The position numbers and the translations under genes are program-made. The notes under the pieces are model-generated. The model worked only from the letters and a program-made list of their open reading frames with translations, was not told the origin of the DNA and did not search any database. Shown piece after piece: positions 22,592 to 34,850 of a DNA stretch of 64,000 nucleotides. How positions within the stretch are numbered: the stretch's first letter is position 1; each line of letters begins with the position of its first letter. The DNA lies in the NCBI RefSeq assembly GCF_000512585.2, contig NC_089243.1, forward strand, positions 620,001-684,000, given 5' to 3'. Origin of the DNA: Kwoniella bestiolae CBS 10118. Lineage: Eukaryota > Basidiomycota > Tremellomycetes > Tremellales > Cryptococcaceae.

Positions 22592-24039
22592 CTATCCCCT
22601 CCTACCACCCAATTTACCAGCCAGCTCAGCTCTCAACAGATCTTCCTTTGATTTCATCTCCAGCCCGCTCTGCGACCTCAGATCATTGATTACGTCTTTG
22701 GTCTTTCCGAAATAGACCGATGAGAGGAGGTTACGCATTTTGATTCTGGATAGACCCGAATCGAATTATATCATCAGCAAGCGATCCTTCTTCGGACATT
22801 CGGCATGGACGATACCACACTCACTCCATGTCTTCTACCATCCTTCCTATATTCGGTATATGCCCTGCAGAGTTGGTAAGTGGGTGATCTACTTCTGCCT
22901 ATTTACTCGAAGAGGTCAGTCAGTACACAAAGCATTATATATCGACGAGTGGTTGAATTGATTGATTATTGAAGCTGGGTTATCACTCACCTGCCTGGTC
23001 ATACTTCCACTCAACGTCACTCCGCCTTTCCCATTACTCCCACTCTCCTCCCCGTCCTTCCCCTTCAGCTCCGCCTTCGCCAAAGTCTTCGTCTCAAGTA
23101 CCAACATGACCGTAGAAGTCAACTTGTACTTCGCTGATCTACCTCGTTCTTGACATTCAAATACGTGTAGGGAATCCCATGAGCCCGAGGGGGTAGTCTC
23201 TGGTTGGTCTGAGGTGGGTGTTGAGAGAACTAGAGGTATAAAAGTACGAGTAAGCTTGGTATGCGATTGACTGGAGTAGCCAGATGAGGAATTGTCCCAT
23301 CGACAGACTGTCTCATAAAAATACAGTTGGTCTCCACCAGATGAACCAATTCACCCTTCTTCATCAATACCACACCTGCGAAATTTATCTCCTTGCCTTG
23401 TCCTGGATCGTCCTCCAGATCCCATAGATATACACTGGATATACCTCCTTCAAAGTACATTTCTCTGTATGTATCGAACGCTGCATTGAGGGATACTTCG
23501 AGTTCGCGCAGTCGTGAGGAGGGTACGGGTCCGCCAGTGGATGTGGGGAGGTAGTTGTTTGACCATGGGGATCTACGAGGTGTATTAGCGGATTGCTCAC
23601 GGGGTAAGTTGACCTGTGCGATGAAATGGAGATGAAGGGATACGGGGAATGGAAGACTTGGCATATATGATTGATAATGTGAGATCACGTTCAACGTAAA
23701 TGACACGATAAAGACTTGCGCCTCAAAGTCGCTCAACTCACCTGAACGAATCCCCATCCCTATTATAATCGCACCCCAAAAACTCCCTCCCCTTCTCACC
23801 ATCCGTCAACACTTTCAACGGCTGATCTACATTACCCAGCAAATCATCTGCATATTCCGGTGCGAGGTCGCATAATGCATTGACGTTGTCCTCTACTTTG
23901 GTAGGGGGTAATCGCCTGAGGAGATCGAGGAGGGAGTCGAAGGTGACTTGTCAAGTGAGGAGCATTAGCTCTGTCTGTCATTTGTAGGGGACCAGGTTTC
24001 CAGCTAGCTAGGTGAGTACTTACGGTCTGCTTCTGCCAT
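22592..24039 (-). CDS. CAP2: F-actin capping protein subunit beta, 311 aa
   Basis: Six exons: 24039-24024, 23946-23742, 23572-23355, 23229-22927, 22864-22825, 22745-22592 (936 nt, 312 codons). Conserved blocks in order: SLLDLLRRLPPTKVEDNVNA, LLGNVDQPLKVL, CDYNRDGDSFRSPWSNNY, YFEGGISSVYLWDLED, SWDSLHVFECQERG, KYKLTSTVMLVLETKTLAK, SGSMTRQ, HIPNIGRMVEDMEIKMRNLL, VYFGKTKDVINDLRSQ. With the alpha subunit it caps barbed actin ends. One junction is uncertain: a strong GTGAGT donor at 22990 directly after SGSMTRQ would break the frame with the only acceptor that fits, so I read through to a GTACTG donor at 22926. That adds a 22-residue segment before HIPNIG, compared with about 13 residues in animal beta subunits. 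Confidence 0.92.
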
Positions 24040-24418
24040 TTTGAAGGGTATTGCAGCTTGCGGGTATGGATATATAGCTGCTCTGCCACTGTTATATCGG
24101 CTGTTGTCTTTTACTCATTTCATAGCATCAAGCATGAGCATTACCAGCGTTCATCGTCATAGCTCACACCTCAGCTCCCGACGCGGTTTCCCAATGAGCC
24201 TGATGACGTGCAGGATAGTGGGATGAGGCTGATAATTTGATAGTGATGATCGGGATATTACTCCGAACATCAACGTTCCTTACTCGACTTTTTTTGACAT
24301 CACCATCAAAACATACAAGAGGAGCTCATCCTGCTCACGTCTTGCCTGCATTCATCCACATCTATAAAATCATATAATCCCATCGTAGAGACTCCCACAA
24401 GTCATTCTCCTCGCAGAC
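24040..24418. promoter_or_regulatory. Divergent promoter of CAP2 and MRS2
   Basis: 379 bp. A TATAAAA box at 24363-24369 is about 50 nt before the MRS2 start. No other element stands out. Confidence 0.5.
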
Positions 24419-26588
24419 ATGCTATCAAACATGTCGCGATCCATACACCTCTCCCGACTCCCATCGATAGCAGGCCCATCACGAATCCCATTCCGATCTT
24501 CCCCATTGCCACCTATAAAACCGATACTTCGATCAACATGTCCTTGTCGAAGGCCGGTTCAATCTCGAACATTGTTTACCAGAAGAGGAACATCATTTTG
24601 GACACAGTCATACCCCTCCGCCGAAGCACCCCAAGTACCATACACACCTCCACCGCCCGATCAGCTGGCAGGGAGGAACGAAGAGGTAGATGGTCAGAGG
24701 AGGGATAGGAAGCAGCGGTATTTGGATAGTCTGATGGACAAAGCTGGGGAGCTGAGTCTGAGATGTGCGTTGGTTTTCGACTCTCGTGCGACGCCGAATC
24801 ATGACGGATGAGTGCTGATGTAAATGGGTTGACGTAGGTTCCGTACTGGATGCTGAAGGAAATTGGACAGCCGAAGAAGGCAAGTATAAGAAATCTGAGC
24901 TATGCAGGGAACATGATCTGGATGTGAGTTTTGATCTCACTGGCATATCATTCATTCCTGTGCAATACGAGATCGTTATTTAGAATAACAGAGCTGATAT
25001 ACCGTACTTCCTGCTTAGCCCCGAGATCTCCGAAAACTCGATTCCCTCGCCCCCAACCTCGTGCCCATCATCCTAACCCGACGAACATGTATAATAATAT
25101 CAATGCTACATATCAAAGTGCTCATCAAACCTGATCGGGTCATTGTGTTTGATAATAACGAGATACACCAGGAATCAGAGACTCAGAGGAGGTTCAAATA
25201 CCACTTAGAGAGGAATATCAAAGCTGGTTTGGGAATTCCTCAGAGTGTGGAAGGGGAGAGTGGAGGAAAGGATTGTGAGGAGGCCGTGTTGTGCTATGAG
25301 CATAGGTTAGTTTTTGTTTTACCCTACTATCGTTCTTGCACGTCTCGACGGGACAGTCGTTGGAAATTCGAAGTATGGAATTGCTAACTTCCCTGTGATG
25401 CTATACAGAGCGTTGGAGTCAGTCCTCGTAGCATCTGCCAATGCTCTGGAAGAGGAAATGGCATTCACTCGACATCTTGTTCAGCACCTCTTATCAGATT
25501 TGGAAAGCGATATCAATCGCGAAAACTTGAAAAGGCTGTTGCACTACTCGAGGAAGATAGTAGGATTTCAGAGTAGAGCGAGGTATGTGAAACGAGCTGT
25601 GGATGAGGTTCTGGAGTCAGGTAAATCTATCTCCGCTTGTACTTGGCAGGGTTCTGCTGACAGAGTGATCATGACATAAAGACGAAGATCTCTCTGCGAT
25701 GTATCTTACCTCCCGAGCTCAGGGTCGACCGAGGGCTTTGCATGATCACGAGCAATTGGAGTTGCTTCTGGAAAGCTTCGTTAAGCAGGTGGAGGAGATT
25801 GTCAGTGAAGTCGATACGACGGTGGTGAGTGATCAGCTACCCTCTCGTTGACTTTTGAGTCGATTCAGCTGACGTACGTTGGCAATATTAGGCAAACATG
25901 AACTCGACTCAGGAGATTGCCGAATTGATGCTTGATTCAGGACGCAATGCCCTGTTAGCATTGGATGTGAAAATTTCGATAGCTACACTAGGAATTGGTA
26001 CGGGCGCATTGATAGCTGGATTATTCGGAATGAACGTAAGTGACCCCGTGTCTCGCCATCAAAGATCGTTGATGGATTATAAGCTAATATTCAAATCATG
26101 CCCCTTAGTTAACCTCGACCCTCGAATCCACACCCTACGCATTCCTAGTCGTCTCAGGCACAGCATCCTTCATAGCCCTCCTAGTAATGATCTACGGAAC
26201 TAAGACTCTCCGTCGAGTCCGGAGGGTCGCCCTATCAGATGGGAGATCAAGGACCGACGAGTTGGCGATATTGATGAATTCGAAACGATGGGACAGGTCG
26301 GTCGAGCAATTCTCAAAAGGGTATGATCCCTTTTTGGTAGATAATCATAAGAAACAGTTATTGTGGGATAGGATCCTATCGAAGAACTGGAAGATGAGAG
26401 TGTTAAATTCGTCTTTCGCTTCGAGCAAACGTGCACAAGCGCAGGCTCAAGCACAAGCTGCCAAGCAGGCTAGAGCACCCAACAGACAGAACGTATCTTC
26501 CTCGACGGTTGGTGCGCTGTGGCATCCCGAGATGGAAAATGGAGTTTGGAAGGGATTTGGACATACTAGGAGATGGGCCAAGGAGTAG
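24419..26588 (+). CDS. MRS2: Mitochondrial inner-membrane magnesium channel, CorA/Mrs2 family, 565 aa
   Basis: Seven exons: 24419-24764, 24838-24923, 25019-25305, 25409-25620, 25682-25824, 25892-26035, 26109-26588 (1,698 nt, 566 codons). A basic N-terminal presequence (residues 1-60) targets the matrix. Core motifs include CSVLDAEGNW, LFPRD-type PRDLRKLDSLAPNLVPIIL, DEDLSAMYLTSRAQGRPRAL and ALDVKISIATLGIGTGALIA, followed by the pore motif GMN at the end of the first membrane helix. The second helix is AFLVVSGTASFIALLVMIYG. The pore motif is cut exactly after GMN by an intron. The C-terminal 130 residues are a basic matrix tail with an alanine/glutamine repeat (AQAQAQAQAA). The family imports Mg2+ into mitochondria. 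It could equally be the LFM1/LPE10 paralogue; no second copy is in the window. Confidence 0.95.
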
Positions 26589-27071
26589 TTAATTATACGG
26601 ATATGGATAAAGGTTGGGTTGAAAGTAATGCTGTTCTGATGATTTAACGATGATTTACGACGATCTAGATGTCTTTGTACCGCTCATACAAGTCATAGTG
26701 TAGCTTGAATATCCCTTCTCTCAGCTCTCGTCTCATGTCATCTGTTATGGATAGGTTGTAGCTCCCCTTCTCATATGTTATGCAATAATACGGAATGAAC
26801 GGTTTACTTATGAGTACTAGAGTAATACAATATTCATATTCCCCGAGATGAGATTGGGGTGTTGGTTGGCATCGAGATGACTCACAGTTTCCGCCGGAAG
26901 TCTCTCTCTCCACACGTGCGACCACTCGAAAGCGATTTACAGTCAAGCCTCAAAGCGACCTAGACCATCATCATAGATTCTCCATAACTATCCGTATTCT
27001 TATCGTGACCTGCTCCAACAGTCATAAGCAGAGTGACCTATTGAGAGACATTGACTACCTCATTGTCAACA
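26589..27071. promoter_or_regulatory. MRS2 3' flank and promoter of the WD40 gene
   Basis: 483 bp. CACGTG at 26913-26918 lies 154 bp before the WD40 start. A 93-codon minus-strand frame (26665-26946) has no recognisable domain and is not called. Confidence 0.4.
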
Positions 27072-29755
27072 ATGTCTCTGCTTCCCCCGAACCAACAAGC
27101 TGGACCCTCTTCCACCCCATCCGATACTCTCCACCTGCACTCCAAGAGCGATACTGCTCTATCCACCAGGCAGAGGGAGAAGGCGCCCTTGAGGAGGAAT
27201 GTAGATGTTGATGAGATCAATTTTGACGAGAATGATTTCGATCAGGTAAGTCTATCAAAACACTTCCCCTACCGACCACATGTCGCTGTAATGCGAGTAT
27301 TCTTTATGTTGGAAAAGAAAGCTCGAGTTGATTGAAGTCTTCTTTGGTCACAGGAAATCGACCTGCTCATCTCGCAGTACCTCGAATCAAGAAGTATACC
27401 TAACGTAACCGAGCTGTGGAATGAGAATGTACTTGGTATCAATGACTCGAGGGAGAGGAAAGTGTGGATAGAGGATGTTGAGCGTTGTATATTGGGTGAG
27501 TCTGGGGTCTATCTACTTATACTTCGACGATTATCCCTTGGACTGTCACTTCCCTTACATGAGACACTGCTCTACAGACGGATCGCATATGCTGCAATAT
27601 ACTGACTGTATACCTCGTGCTACACACAGATGGCGACTACGGCTCCATAGAAGGATTGATTTCGAAACCCGGTTTACTGAAATATCAAACCCTGAAATCC
27701 TTCTTATATCTATGTTGGAGACAGCAGTTCCTAGAACACGTAGAGAACAGTGAGTCCACCCTGATCTTATGATCACCAACCAAACATATGTTTGATCATC
27801 CTACTGACCCTTAATATCTTTTGACCTAACAGGGGAATCACAAAAAGCTTTCAACCTCCTTTCCAAAAGACTAAAACCACTAGAACACTATCAACCTGTC
27901 CCCTATGATTTCTACTCCTTATCGTACCTCACCTCCGCTTCGACTGTACATGACGCTCCGACGTTTAGGGACTGGGCGGGTGTGGGACCGGAGAGGGACA
28001 GGCTGGTGGGTGTTTGGAGGGAGTTGATGGGCAGTCAGAAATGTGATGGTGAGTTTTCGAGCATCCCATATATCTCAACCGGATCGTGCGATTCCAGTGA
28101 GACTTGGGTGCTGTCGAATTCAACAAAGGCTGATTTTGTCTTTGTCGGTTTCGTTCATGATTCTAGACAAGGAGAAACGATACGTTCCTCCTGATCGATT
28201 ACGGACCCTTCTCAAACAGGCTGCAGCTTGGCAGATCAGCCAGACGGGGTATGCCTCTGAGGGAGCAGTCAAACTACCTACGTGTGTATTCACTCTCAGT
28301 CTCTCATATCTTGTCAGAGCTGTACTGACTTGTTCGCCCGTTATAGCTTGTTGACAGACTACAGACCACGCCAACTCCCCGACCGGCTGTACCATCTCAT
28401 CAAAGGTCACACAGTCAACGTGAAATGTGTGGATCTGATGGGACATCATGGCGAGTTAGGTGTCAGTGGAGCAAGGTAGGTTGTGCCCGTCGCCTCGTTC
28501 CTTTCCTTTGACTATAAGATTGACCGTGGTCATGGTGTATCCATAGCGACTCTACGCTTCGTATATTCTCCACCGAAGACTACACCACCAAACACATCTT
28601 GCAAGGCCACACATCTAGAATATGGAGCTGTTCAAGCTCGGACTCTGGATCAATGGTTGCGAGTGGCTCAGGAGACGGTACGATCCGATTTTGGGATGTG
28701 AACTCTGGGGAATGTATGAATGTCATGTACGGTGATGGTGGGGATGTGTACAGTGTAAAATGGAGACCTGGGAGGGAGGTAAGCTGGATTCTATTGCTTT
28801 CGATGACTCTATCAGCTTTCTACACCATACGACAGCTAGGTCAGACGCTGATCTGGATTCTGACATATCGCAGGATCAAGCAGTCTCAGCAAGCTACGAT
28901 AAGATACTACGCTCATGGGATATCGAAACTTCCAAGCAGCTCAGAACGTTCTCAGGACACAGTCAGTCAACTTTGGCTGTTACGTTCGATTATACTGGCA
29001 ACATGATTGCATCGGGGTGAGTTGTCCATCCTTCTTTGCCTTCTTCTGCACTAAACTGATGGCTTGGATCATAATCAGGTCCAAAGATAAGCATATAAGA
29101 TTATGGGACGCAGTAGGCGGAACATGCATCAAGAACGTCACGGGCTGTCTCGGCGAGATCACCTCGGTGGAGTTTGATCAGCAAGGAAGATATCTGTTGG
29201 CGGGGTGTAAAGATAATTCGAATAGGTTATGGGATTTGCGTATGGTGAGTCACCCGCTCTCTTCAAGCTATATCTCCTTATGAGACCCCTCTTCCCCTCA
29301 CTCGCAGACAGCCTTGTCAACTGCGCGATGATACAAGGTGTGAAAGCTAATCCCAATGTTGACAGCAACGCAACATATACCGCTACACAGGGCACCAAAA
29401 CACCTCGAAAAACCTCATCCGATGTTCCTTCGCGCACGACGCATCGCTTATAATCGGAGGCTCAGAAGACGGCTGTATCTACCTATGGGAACGAGAGGCC
29501 TCGACAGCGGCAATACCCGAGTCAAAGGGTTTATTACCCTCCAATCAGACTCAAAGTCAAATTGGTACACCATCGTATTACCCCCCACGAGAAAAGATCA
29601 CAGCTTCTTCAATTGATCAAGGGAGTATACAAACTGTCAAACCGCTCAAGGTGCTGGAAGGACACGAGGAAGGAAGTGTCTTCGATGTGGTCTGGAAAGA
29701 TGGGAGGGTGTTGAGTGCTGGTGAAGATGGGTTGGTGGGTGTTTGGGGTACTTAG
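27072..29755 (+). CDS. CTLH-region and WD40-repeat protein, SMU1/WDR26-like architecture, 608 aa
   Basis: Ten exons: 27072-27245, 27354-27495, 27630-27749, 27833-28048, 28167-28281, 28347-28475, 28547-28778, 28874-29016, 29079-29244, 29366-29755 (1,827 nt, 609 codons). After a polar N-terminus, EIDLLISQYLESRSIPNVTE and SIEGLISKPGLLKYQTLKSF form a LisH/CTLH-type helical region. YVPPDRLRTLLKQAAAWQIS resembles the linker of SMU1. At least six WD repeats follow (HTSRIWSCSSSD with IRFWD, ILRSWD, HIRLWD, SNRLWD, CIYLWE, GLVGVW). Proteins of this architecture act in splicing (SMU1), ubiquitination (WDR26/Gid7) or transcriptional corepression. The sequence alone does not choose among them, so no symbol is given. 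It is convergent with the small membrane-protein gene, about 105 bp away. Confidence 0.88.
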
Positions 29756-29860
29756 ATTTAGATTGCACATATAAACATTTGGACTTTGCTGTGTCTCATC
29801 ACTCATTACAATTTTGCATTTGCCTATGGATGTGCCGATACAAGTAAAATAACGCATCGT

Positions 29861-30719
29861 CTACTTGTCTGGGACGGCCTGAATGATGGTCACAACCATG
29901 AAGATATCCAACATCACATAAACGACCAGTACAGCGATCGTACCGATGAACTCGAAACCTACGTCCCGGTCCCAATCGAAATCGTCCCGTATGATGACCA
30001 TGATGCATGATTTGCACTGAAAGGTGGTGAGGAAGTTGTATTCTGTCCAGAACCACATTGCCGAGGTATAGTTGGGCCTGTGTAAAACCAAGCTCACCGA
30101 TCAATTGTAGCAGAGGTATGAACGTGATACGACACAAGTGACAAGCGGTACACTCACGGCGAATTGAGTCCTGGTATATTGTGGGTATGAATGATGGAAT
30201 GGCCCATAATCAGCAGAGCAAGAGATACGATGACTGCTCACCGTCCATCGGACGATCAAGTCAGCACCACGATGGTTCTGTCTTGTATGCGATCTAGAGG
30301 GAACGTACGAATCTCGAACAATTCACTATCAGGCGATCTCCTCGTCATTCCTCTTACCTCTTGTGTACTTTCATTTTTCCCATCTTCAACTTGATCATCA
30401 TTTTTCCCATTCCCTTGGATGTCTTCGCCTTTGGTAGTGGTAGATACGAGTTTCGGAAATGGGAATGCGAATGCGAGTGATCCCTCTCTCAGTCCAACTT
30501 CGAGCTCCTCCTGTAAAGCTTCCTCTGAGCCATGCACATTTTTGAAGGGCTCCACACTCGTGAATTTCTTCAGTCCCCCATGATCGTCCAGGGCAGGGGG
30601 GGGGGGGAGCAAAGGTATCCGATTAACTGAAACATATATAGTGTTCACCCGTGCGCTTCCTGCTCAGCGAGAACCTAGGAAACTCACGCTGAAGTGGGTG
30701 CCTCAAAATTGGTTCTCAT
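29861..30719 (-). CDS. Putative membrane protein, 190 aa, two C-terminal helices
   Basis: Four exons: 30719-30688, 30556-30309, 30233-30158, 30077-29861 (573 nt, 191 codons). The model begins MRTNFEAPTSAVEPFKNVHG. Residues 12-90 are hydrophilic and acidic, ending in RRSPDSELFEI. One hydrophobic segment follows (LIVSLALLIMGHSIIH), then an aromatic loop (NYTSAMWFWTEYNFLTTFQC) and a second helix (FIGTIAVLVVYVMLDIFMVV), with a short tail TIIQAVPDK. Third-position composition in the last exon is strongly coding-like. Intron 1 (131 nt) contains a run of 12 G; reading that segment as coding shifts the frame, which is why it is placed in an intron. I do not recognise the family. The loop asparagine NYTS could be glycosylated if lumenal. 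Confidence 0.7.
30596..30607 (+). repeat. Homopolymer run, 12 G
   Basis: Twelve consecutive G on the plus strand (C on the gene's sense strand), inside intron 1 of the small membrane-protein gene. Length errors are common in such runs, but a length change here would not alter the predicted protein. Confidence 0.9.
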
Positions 30720-30955
30720 GTTGCGTTGGATTGCTGGTAAGATCGATGTGCAAGTGGATGTGGATGATTAGGGGTTGTGCCGAGAAGATACATGAGAAAC
30801 CAAGAGCTCTCAAAGCTATTTCGAACCGAGTGCGACATCTCTGTGTAAAAGAAGGTTCAAGCCTCCACGAATCCTTCTTCGTACATCTCTTGTAACGCAA
30901 TACTATACATGTCATACCTACAAACCCTATCCACTATCTATCTTCCAATAACTAA

Positions 30956-33799
30956 TCAAAACAACAAATCCTCCTCCGCCCCCCTCGGTCGAGGGATATC
31001 AGTCTGATATCCCGCCCCACCGCCATTAACAAACTCAAGATCGCTCAACTGTCCATACACGTCGTCCGATATGCCCCCTCCAGGTGCTGGCGAGATAGGC
31101 GATTGCGCAGTATTGGTTGAGGTGACTGGTCTAGCAGGGATAGAAGGCGGCGCCTTGAATGAGGAGGATGATACGCCGGAAGGGGTGATTAGGTGTCTCT
31201 TCGATGAGGCGTTGAGAGCGGGTGAGTCGGGGAGATAGCGCGCTTTGGCAGTTCGGATGAATGTCTGTGAACATTCAGTTTGTCAGTATACCTGCCATAG
31301 AGTGACTATATTATATTACGCTAGGTTACTCACATTGGGATTCTTATGATATATACTGCCCAGAGTACCCGTCTGCAATAACAGCTGGTCGAGCATACCT
31401 TTATCCATCCTATCTGTTTCGGTGGAAATGACGGGTTTCTCGGAAAGGACGATATCTCTCGCGGCGGTAGGGTTGGAAGTGAGCAGACGCCAGTACATGA
31501 AGCCCTGTATGATCGCGAAATGTCAGCTACATTGCTCGAAGCCAGTCGCTGCTTATTCTCACGCGCTTTACAGAATGACAGCTGGATAAAAGATGAGAAC
31601 ACTCACCCTATCTCTGAGATCAGGATTCTCAGCTTCTTCCGTAGCGAGTTTCAACACTTTCGGTAATAGTTCCTGCGCAGCAGTGGGTCTTCGAATAAAC
31701 AGCTTGACGACAGCAGTGAGAAGTGCCAATTGGACCTACATCAATAAATCAGCATGCCACAAGCCATTCTTGAACAACCAAGACCAGTACGATCCCGAGA
31801 ATTGTTCTCTGTGATATGAGGCTTGTCGTTCAAGAGGAATAGTCTACTCACCTCAGCAGGTTCCTCCTTGAACGTAAACGAGAAGTCCTCCAAAAGCTCG
31901 TCAGAATTCTCGATCCTATCAGAGTACTGCCCAATAATCCAAATCATCGACGACTTCGCCTCCGGTTCATCCAGCACATCTAAGTTCTCACATAGCGTAG
32001 TAATGATCGATTCATACTGATTGGGGTATCTCCTGAAGATATCTTTAATCACCACTATAGCTTCTTGCACGACATACGAGATCTTCGTAGCGATCAAATT
32101 GAGGAGCGTCTGAATACATTGGTCCGATGCTGAGGAGATCTTGATTGCTAGTCGTCCGATTGACCTGACAGCTTTTCGCACGAAATCTACGTCTACCTCC
32201 GTTGCGTATTCTTTGAGTTCCGCCAGGACCTCCGAAACGTTCTCTTCGCGGGTGAGTCGGTACATGATTTCGAGCTTTGCGAGCTTTACGTAGATGGGGT
32301 CATTGTATTTGCAGAAGAACACTTTGACCTCGTTTTGTAGGATTCCGGGTCGACGTTGGATTATCAGTAGGATGTTTCTGAGGCCGACATATTGAACCTC
32401 CGAGCCAGATGATAGAAGTGTGACTACACGCGAGACGAAATGAGCTGATGGTTCAGTTCGCGGAGAAAAATCGAGCTCACCTAAAGGAGGACCCATCTTT
32501 CTCTCCAATACTCGCATCAAGACATCATCTTCCATATAGTTCATAAGATACAAGATGACTTTGATAGTGGTCAATACGACAGCACTATTGGCATGTTGTA
32601 ATCTCACTGATATACGTTCGGCAAGTTGCTCAGCCTCGAGAGTTGTTTGGGGTACGAAGGACAGCAAAGAGTCAAGGATGTATATTTGTCCCCATCTAAG
32701 TTGAATGGCACACATCAGCGTAAGTCCAGACGTAAAAGACATGTGTCACTCACTCTGAGCATTCTCCCAAAGCAGCAACCAGTTTACCAGCTACATTCCC
32801 ATTCAACTTCAATACTATATCATCACCCCTTTCCGAGATCTCTACCAAGGCAGCAACGCAATTGGCGACAACAGTGGGATTATGATCCGCCAGTAAGTCC
32901 CTACATAAGCAACAATGAGCCGTCGACAGTAGATGTAGAAATGATTACTCACCTCAGCATCCCCACAAATCCCTCCCTTTCAACGACCTTGCGTCCAGGC
33001 TCAGAAGCGTATAATTTCGCAACTCTGCGAATTTTCTTGATCAGCTGATCTTTCTATGAGTATATGACAGCTGACTCACGCTATGGCCGATGTTTTCCGG
33101 ACATATGGATCTTGATCCTGCAAAGCATGGCGCAGTGGATCTACAAGGGCTTTTACGATTGCTGGGAGGGGAATGGAAGACATCGTTCGGATTGCTAGAC
33201 CCCGAATAAGGGGATTGCGGTCGGCACAGTCCTATCACCAGAGTATGATGAGCTATTGCGCAGGTACATGCGGGCAGTGATTGGATTGACGTGACGTACC
33301 GACAAGAATCCACCTATTGCACTTGTTATCTCCTCGGGTCTAAGTCTACCATAATTCACCAGATACAGGTATACCACTACGCCATCATCTTATCAGCTGT
33401 CCTCTGATGCCTCTTTAATGAGCCACCTCACTCTTTTTAATTTCCAATACCTGTATCTGCATACACTGCACAATATCAGGAAAGAGTGGAGACACTGTAC
33501 AATGATTACTGTCAGCTCCTGCATATATATCACGACCAACCGAGTTGTACGATGTGGGGAATGAAAGCCATACTCACTATCATTACCCATTGTCATATTA
33601 GCTACAATCTTCTTCAACGCCGTCTTCTTCCTCAAGAAACCTTTATCTCGCTTATCGTTCGCTCCTCGTAGTTCATCTCGGAGTTCTTGGGCTTTACCCC
33701 GGGCTACGTGGGTTGGTGAGGACGATATCAGCTAACATGTTGATTGTGGGCGACTAGCTGAGGATTCAGCAGCTCACTGAATAATTTGGCATCGGCCAT
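30956..33799 (-). CDS. APL2: Beta-adaptin of the AP-1 type clathrin adaptor, 684 aa
   Basis: Twelve exons: 33799-33778, 33703-33578, 33494-33432, 33376-33300, 33231-33080, 33024-32953, 32900-32754, 32695-32481, 32423-31852, 31735-31607, 31504-31334, 31264-30956 (2,055 nt, 685 codons). The adaptin HEAT solenoid is complete: KAQELRDELRGANDKRDKGF, VVYLYLVNYGRLRPEEITSA, DCADRNPLIRGLAIRTM, WGQIYILDSLLSFVPQTTLE, PPLVTLLSSGSEVQYVGLRN, CKYNDPIYVKLAKLEIMYRL, DLRDRGFMYWRLLTSNP. A short hinge with PRGAEEDLLF follows, a clathrin-box-like end, and no ear domain; fungal Apl2-type chains are often short. The beta chain pairs with gamma or alpha adaptin on trans-Golgi/endosome coats. AP-2 beta cannot be excluded. 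The intron at 32424-32480 is 57 nt and stop-free. Confidence 0.93.
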
Positions 33800-34290
33800 G
33801 ATGAGCTATCAAGCCTCTATCTCTATTGTCTCTATAGTAAGAGGGTGGCACAAGAGACGAAGGTGGGTTTGCCCGTTTCCGATGATGTGATTTTCAATGG
33901 CAGCAAGATGAGCACTGGCTATTCCGTCGATGAGTCTTAGTCTTCTTCTCCTGGTGTGAAACTAGATTGTGATCAGTGTGATACAATGATATGTTATGAT
34001 ACACATTCACGTATGGATAAGAGGTGTATCAAGATGAGAGATGGATACCAGCACAGTGACGGCAAGTGAACAATGAGCTACTAGTACTAGCTTTGTTGTT
34101 ACTTGTTACTGCACTACACGCGTGCACTGACCACCTCCGAGTACAATTGTTTACGTCATCACTTGTATTTACCATCACCATAAGCTGCATCAATTTCCAG
34201 TAAAATCATTCGATGGTCAAGTTATCTCACACATCTTTTCAATTCTACCTACCTATTCTGCATATATAACTCACACTTACCCAAGCATAT
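33800..34290. promoter_or_regulatory. Divergent promoter of APL2 and BOL3
   Basis: 491 bp. TATATAA at 34263-34269 lies about 25 nt before the BOL3 start. Nothing else was recognised. Confidence 0.45.
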
Positions 34291-34850
34291 ATGTCAATCA
34301 TGTTCGCTCCTCGTCTACGATCCCTCCTCACCACCCCCACAGCCCTCCCCAGATCATCCATCCAAGCTTCATCCTCATCATCTCGAATAATCCGATCGTA
34401 CTCTACCCCGACCCCTACTCCACCGCTTGATAAAGGTGAACAAGCGATATACGAGAAGCTCAAGACAGCCTTCCCGGGTAAGAGGCTGGAAGTCCAGGAT
34501 GTGTCTGGTGAGCTACTCTATCCCTCTCAAAGAAGAAAAAAAAAGGACAAAAAATTCCTAGTTGTTGATATCGATACATACATATCTGGCAGACCTTGCT
34601 GACTAATATAACCAACCGGACCATAGGAGGATGCGGTTCGTTCTACGCCATCTTGATTTCCTCTGCGAAGTTCAAAGGATTGTCAACGATAAAGCAACAT
34701 AAGTTGGTGAATGCGTGTCTCAAGGAGGATATACAGGGTATACATGGGTTACAGGTAAGTTGGCCGATCCATATCCATGTTATGACTATACTGATTATCA
34801 TTATTGATACGTCGGTTGGTGTTTAGTTGAAAACTATACCTGAAGAGTAG
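34291..34850 (+). CDS. BOL3: Mitochondrial BolA-like protein (Bol3/BOLA3), 122 aa
   Basis: Three exons: 34291-34507, 34627-34754, 34827-34850 (369 nt, 123 codons). The N-terminus is a serine/arginine presequence (MFAPRLRSLLTTPTALPRSS). The BolA domain starts at EQAIYEKLKTAFPGKRLEVQ and ends GGCGSFYAILISSAKFKGLS, TIKQHKLVNACLKEDIQGIH and GLQLKTIPEE. The GGCG cysteine and the conserved histidine are present, as in BolA3-type iron-sulfur partners. The family helps load Fe-S clusters on mitochondrial client enzymes. The last exon is only 24 nt (LKTIPEE plus stop). MSIMFAP could start at either of two methionines. Confidence 0.94.

Noticed and set aside
26665..26946. 93-codon minus-strand frame before the WD40 gene
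   Set aside because: Lies in a promoter/3' flank, no domain, not ATG-supported at a sensible place.
30556..30690. Coding use of the 12-G segment in the small membrane-protein gene
   Set aside because: Reading it as exon breaks the phase with exon 1, whereas placing it in the intron makes all four exons sum to 191 codons.
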